Part shown: positions 7,118 through 9,634 of the stretch, one piece after another
Position numbering within the stretch: the first letter of the stretch is position 1
How the letters are laid out: each line of letters starts with the position of its first letter
Source: Clostridiales bacterium
GTDB lineage: Bacteria; Bacillota_A; Clostridia; Peptostreptococcales; Anaerovoracaceae
Direction of reading: 5' to 3'
Assembly: GCA_024697655.1 (NCBI GenBank)
Contig: JAILFI010000001.1
Span: 1-9,634 of the forward strand
Length of the DNA stretch: 9,634 nt
Position numbers and translations under genes: made by a program
The notes under the pieces: generated by a model
Seen by the model: the letters and a program-made list of their open reading frames with translations, nothing else
Told to the model about the DNA's origin: nothing
Database searches by the model: none

Positions 7118-7146
7118 TTGACATACCGCCTTTTTTATTGTATAAT
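7118..7146 (+). promoter_or_regulatory. Main consensus sigma-A promoter of carD
   Basis: TTGACA (7118-7123) and TATAAT (7141-7146) are both perfect hexamers with an optimal 17-base spacer rich in T. The predicted start is near 7153, about 21 bases before the carD ATG. High, possibly constitutive, expression is expected. Confidence 0.88.
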
Positions 7147-7156
7147 CGCATATGTG

Positions 7157-7168
7157 AAAGGTGGGGGG
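7157..7168 (+). promoter_or_regulatory. Ribosome binding site fixing the carD start
   Basis: AAAGGTGG followed by more G residues lies five to nine bases before the ATG at 7174. The open frame extends back to a TTG at 7138, but that codon is at the -10 of the main promoter and upstream of its transcription start, so 7174 is the start. Confidence 0.75.
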
Positions 7169-7173
7169 TCCAT

Positions 7174-7647
7174 ATGTACAGTATCGGAGATAAAATCGTA
7201 TATCCGATGCATGGAGCCGGTATTATCGACAGGATCGAAGAAAAGACGATTCTGGGCGAAGACCGGCAGTATTACGTGCTGCGTGTTTCCTCTAACGATA
7301 TGAAAGTGATGATCCCCGTAGACAAATGCGACGAGATCGGCATCCGCAACATCATCGGAGAAAGCGATGTCGAAGGTGTGATGGAAGTCCTCGCCGGGCC
7401 TTCCACGGAGATGTCCGACAACTGGAACCGCCGCAACCGGGAGAACATGGAGCACCTCCGGACGGGGGATATCAAAGAGGTGGCGGGCGTTGTCCGCAAC
7501 CTGCTGCGCGTGGAGCGGACCAAACCGCTTTCCACCGGAGAGAAGAAGATGCTCACGAATGCCAGACAGATCCTGACCAGTGAGCTGGTCCTCGTGCTGG
7601 GGCGCGCGGAGTCGGACGTACAGAAAATGATCGAACAGGCTGTCTGA
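7174..7647 (+). CDS. carD: CarD/CdnL-family transcription regulator
   Basis: A 157-residue protein with the usual CarD layout. An N-terminal RNA-polymerase-interacting (TRCF-RID-like) Tudor-fold domain covers about residues 1-60: MYSIGDKIVYPMHGAGII, then EDRQYYVLRV, then KVMIPVDKCDEIGIR. A helical C-terminal domain (about 65-157) contains WNRRNRENMEHLRTGD, AGVVRNLLRVE and LSTGEKKMLTNARQIL. Family members bind the RNA polymerase beta subunit and stabilise open complexes at many promoters, commonly rRNA, rather than binding one operator. It is transcribed from tandem consensus promoters and has its own terminator, so it can be made separately from yacL. It is a stand-alone CarD, not part of the Mfd repair helicase, since the frame ends after the helical domain. 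Confidence 0.93.
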   Translation: MYSIGDKIVYPMHGAGIIDRIEEKTILGEDRQYYVLRVSSNDMKVMIPVDKCDEIGIRNIIGESDVEGVMEVLAGPSTEMSDNWNRRNRENMEHLRTGDIKEVAGVVRNLLRVERTKPLSTGEKKMLTNARQILTSELVLVLGRAESDVQKMIEQAV

Positions 7648-7667
7648 AAGTGCAGCCGCGGCAGCGG

Positions 7668-7703
7668 AGTCTGTGCCGGTACGGCGCAGGCTTTATTTTT
7701 TTT
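7668..7703 (+). terminator. Intrinsic terminator after carD
   Basis: CTGTGCCG (7671-7678) pairs with CGGCGCAG (7682-7689) around a GTA loop, with one G-U pair. Three further pairs (AGT with GCT, one of them G-U) extend the stem, and the T-rich tract TTATTTTTTTT follows to 7703. It lies 20 bases after the carD stop. Confidence 0.8.
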
Positions 7704-7735
7704 ATGCGTATTTTCACCCATTCTTAACAAAGACA

Positions 7736-7744
7736 TGATATGAT
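7736..7744 (+). promoter_or_regulatory. Putative extended -10 promoter of the yacL homologue
   Basis: TGATATGAT combines a TGn extension with TATGAT (7739-7744, 5/6). No good -35 is present; TTCACC (7713-7718) would sit 20 bases away. A promoter is needed here because a terminator closes carD just upstream. The predicted start near 7751 gives a leader of about 75 bases. Confidence 0.5.
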
Positions 7745-7780
7745 AGTAAAACACATGATGAAACTGGGGGATTATCGACA

Positions 7781-7811
7781 TTTCCGGTTTCTCGTGGAGT
7801 CTTAACGGAAA
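7781..7811 (+). other. Predicted hairpin in the yacL leader, abutting the ribosome binding site
   Basis: TTTCCG (7781-7786) plus TT pairs with AACGGAAA (7804-7811) with one bulged G. An inner CTC-GTG-GAG hairpin sits at 7791-7799. The right arm runs into the Shine-Dalgarno AAGGAGGTGA (7810-7819). No T-run follows, so it is not a terminator. Confidence 0.35.
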
Positions 7812-7825
7812 GGAGGTGAAACAGT

Positions 7826-8926
7826 ATGCTGAATAAGATATTTCGCGGTATTCTGACACTCATCGGCGGCGTGGTCGGGTATGCCCTGTATCTGCTGACG
7901 CGATTCCTGCTGGAAAGGAGCGGCAATGAGTTTTTCGGCAATCTGTCGAGCGGAAAACTCGCTCTGTGTGTAATTGTATACGTCCTTATTTTTGCCTTTA
8001 TTTTCTTTATGATCGTTCCGCTGCTCAACCGGCAGAGCAAGAAAGTCGCGAAAAGCATTGAGAGCGATCTGCAGAACACATCTTCGGGCGAGGTCATCAT
8101 GGGGACCGTCGGCTTGCTGGTCGGTCTGCTGCTGGCTTATCTGCTGTCGAATGTGTACAGCCTGATCCGGCTGCCGTATGTACCGGTCATCCTGTCTGTC
8201 ATCACTTATGCCATCACAGCGTACACCGGGGCGATCATCGGTAAACGTCAGGGGCTGGCACTGATCAGCAACCTCAACCTGTCGCGCATTTCGAGACAGG
8301 GGGCGGAGCGGAAAGGCAAACAGAACGCGACCCCGAAGATCCTCGACACCAGCGTCATCATCGACGGCCGCATCCTGGACATCATGGAGACAGGGTTCCT
8401 GGAAGGGCCGATCGTCATTCCGGAATTCGTTCTGGTCGAACTGCGCCACATTTCCGATTCGAGCGATTCGCTCAAGCGGAACCGCGGCCGCAGGGGGCTC
8501 GATGTACTCAATAAGATCAGGGATGATTACGGCGTGGAGATCTACGACACCAACGGCGACAAGTCGCTGGAAGAGATCCCCGAAGTCGATGTCAAACTGC
8601 TCAAACTGGCGCAGCGTATGGACGGCAAGGTCGTGACCAACGACTATAACTTGAACAAAGTCGCCGGCATCAAGGGCGTCGAAGTACTCAACATCAACGA
8701 ACTGGCCAATGCCCTCAAGCCGGTCGTCCTGCCTGGAGAGAAGATGAATCTGTTCCTGGTAAAGGAAGGCAAGAACAGCGGCCAGGCGCTGGCATACCTC
8801 GACGATGGTACGATGATCGTCGTGGAGGAAGGCCGCAAGTACATCGGGAAGAGCACCGATGTCACGGTGACCAGTGTCCTGCAGACATCCGCAGGCCGCA
8901 TGATCTTCGCCAAACCGGCGCACTGA
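7826..8926 (+). CDS. yacL: Membrane-anchored PIN/TRAM-domain protein (YacL homologue)
   Basis: A 366-residue protein with four membrane segments (about 8-28, 46-66, 90-111 and 117-139), then a cytoplasmic PIN nuclease-like domain (about 170-292) and a C-terminal TRAM domain (about 300-362). The PIN acidic set is visible: D174 and D180 in [11 protein letters not shown]205 in LVELRHI, D255 in VDVKLL and D273 in TNDYN, so metal-dependent RNase chemistry is possible. TRAM domains bind RNA. The order TM-PIN-TRAM and the length match Bacillus YacL, whose cellular role is not established. AAGGAGGTGA stands six bases before the ATG. A gap of 35 bases leads to ispF, so it probably heads the yacL-ispF-proS transcript. 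In Bacillus the next gene is ispD, which is missing here. Confidence 0.92.
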   Translation: MLNKIFRGILTLIGGVVGYALYLLTRFLLERSGNEFFGNLSSGKLALCVIVYVLIFAFIFFMIVPLLNRQSKKVAKSIESDLQNTSSGEVIMGTVGLLVGLLLAYLLSNVYSLIRLPYVPVILSVITYAITAYTGAIIGKRQGLALISNLNLSRISRQGAERKGKQNATPKILDTSVIIDGRILDIMETGFLEGPIVIPEFVLVELRHISDSSDSLKRNRGRRGLDVLNKIRDDYGVEIYDTNGDKSLEEIPEVDVKLLKLAQRMDGKVVTNDYNLNKVAGIKGVEVLNINELANALKPVVLPGEKMNLFLVKEGKNSGQALAYLDDGTMIVVEEGRKYIGKSTDVTVTSVLQTSAGRMIFAKPAH

Positions 8927-8961
8927 CCGTATGCCGGCAGGGAGAACAGGAGAGAAAACAC

Positions 8962-9489
8962 ATGATGATTGGACCGGAAACACTGCGGATCGGCACCGGA
9001 TTTGACGTGCACCGCTTTGCGGATGCGGAACCGCAGTGTTCCGCCCAAACTGCGGCCGCGATCCGCCTCGGCGGGGTGGACATCCCGTACCACCGGCAGC
9101 TGCTTGCGCATTCCGACGGCGACGTGCTGCTGCACGCGGTCATGGATGCGCTGCTCGGCGCGGCGGGGCTCGGCGACATTGGAGAGCGGTTCCCTGATAC
9201 AGATCCCGCATACAAAGGCGCGGACAGTCTGGGGCTTCTGCGGGAGGTCGCCCGCCTGCTCGGGGAAAAGGGCTATGCGGTCGCCAACGTGGACGCGACC
9301 CTGATCGGACAGGAGCCGAAGATCAGTCCGTACAAACGGGCAATGGAGGCTGCTGTGGCCGGAGCACTCGGATGCGATCCGGCGCAGGTCAATATCAAAG
9401 GAACCACCACGGAAAAGCTCGGCTTTACCGGGCGGAAAGAAGGACTGGCGGCGGAGGCTGTCTGCCTTCTTTTCAAAGAGACAGAATAA
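8962..9489 (+). CDS. ispF: 2-C-methyl-D-erythritol 2,4-cyclodiphosphate synthase
   Basis: A 175-residue enzyme of the MEP isoprenoid pathway. It cyclises CDP-methylerythritol 2-phosphate to the 2,4-cyclodiphosphate with loss of CMP, working as a trimer in the cytoplasm. The zinc ligands are D15 and H17 (GTGFDVH) and H58 ([10 protein letters not shown]). D72 lies in [12 protein letters not shown], and the substrate and trimer motifs [10 protein letters not shown] and [16 protein letters not shown] are intact. It is longer than the usual 155-160 residues because of an N-terminal extension (MMIGPETL) and about nine extra residues between HRF and RLGGV. Two adjacent ATGs occur; the first, at 8962, is better placed behind AGGAGA (8948-8953). 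It sits between yacL and proS without ispD beside it, and both gaps are about 30 bases with no terminator visible, so co-transcription is likely. Confidence 0.95.
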   Translation: MMIGPETLRIGTGFDVHRFADAEPQCSAQTAAAIRLGGVDIPYHRQLLAHSDGDVLLHAVMDALLGAAGLGDIGERFPDTDPAYKGADSLGLLREVARLLGEKGYAVANVDATLIGQEPKISPYKRAMEAAVAGALGCDPAQVNIKGTTTEKLGFTGRKEGLAAEAVCLLFKETE

Positions 9490-9518
9490 CTTGAACAAGT
9501 AAGGAGATAACACGAACT

Positions 9519-9634
9519 ATGAGAATGTCGAAGATGCACTTCAAGACACTGCGTGAAGTACCGGCAGAGGCGGAGATCCCCAGCCATATCCTGCTGACCC
9601 GCGCGGGCATGATCCGCAAACTGGTCTCAGGTGT
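9519..9634 (+). CDS. proS: Prolyl-tRNA synthetase, N-terminal part (cut by window end)
   Basis: The first 38 codons are present and the frame runs off the window. The reading [20 protein letters not shown] followed by [17 protein letters not shown] is the characteristic opening of bacterial-type ProS, which charges tRNA-Pro in the cytoplasm. The frame is open with no stop. AAGGAG (9501-9506) lies 12 bases before the ATG at 9519, somewhat far, but no better start is present. It begins 29 bases after ispF and there is no room for a T-box leader between them, so it appears to rely on the upstream transcript. Confidence 0.9.
   Translation, partial: MRMSKMHFKTLREVPAEAEIPSHILLTRAGMIRKLVSG

Noticed and set aside
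7802..8983. 393-residue open frame antisense to yacL
   Set aside because: The plus-strand YacL homologue has full TM, PIN and TRAM domains. The antisense product is rich in Asp, Gln and Arg with no recognisable domain, and it overlaps the ispF start.
9489..9500. Small inverted repeat ACTTG-AA-CAAGT between ispF and proS
   Set aside because: The loop is only two bases, there is no T-run, and it overlaps the ispF stop. It is too short to support a terminator or operator call.

Overview
The window is an ordinary, gene-dense stretch of a moderately GC-rich Bacillota (Firmicutes) chromosome. Strong Shine-Dalgarno sites, sigma-A consensus promoters, a Gram-positive type LexA box, and the gene company radA / carD / yacL-type PIN-TRAM / ispF / proS all fit a Clostridia or Negativicutes anaerobe. 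I cannot place it to genus.

Layout. (1) Positions 59-3161, plus strand: a three-gene set of an M20 metallopeptidase (CPS1/PM20D1-like), a 12-TM-type YfcC-family carrier and an unrecognised 100-residue protein, closed by a GC-rich intrinsic terminator at 3167-3195. The natural reading is uptake of a peptide-like or N-acylated amino acid followed by cytoplasmic hydrolysis. (2) Positions 3198-4709: radA as a single-gene unit with its own near-consensus promoter, a probable LexA operator at the start site, and a terminator that can also serve the opposing operon. (3) Positions 4741-6907, minus strand: an OmpR/PhoB-type response regulator and a membrane histidine kinase. The kinase starts at a TTG codon overlapping the regulator's stop. 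(4) Positions 6908-7173: a divergent intergenic region with an extended -10 promoter for the two-component operon and two tandem consensus-like promoters for carD. (5) Positions 7174-9634, plus strand: carD with its own terminator, then a yacL homologue, ispF and the first 38 codons of proS, apparently one transcript.

The radA-yacL-ispF neighbourhood resembles the Bacillus clpC-radA-disA-yacL-ispD-ispF cluster. Here disA and ispD are absent from their expected places, and a two-component operon on the other strand sits between radA and carD-yacL.

I found no mobile element, CRISPR array, rRNA or tRNA gene, and no convincing novel multi-gene system. The items most worth a second look are the LexA-like palindrome at radA, the shortened CxC half of the RadA zinc finger, the missing ispD, and the unrecognised small protein travelling with the peptidase and carrier.
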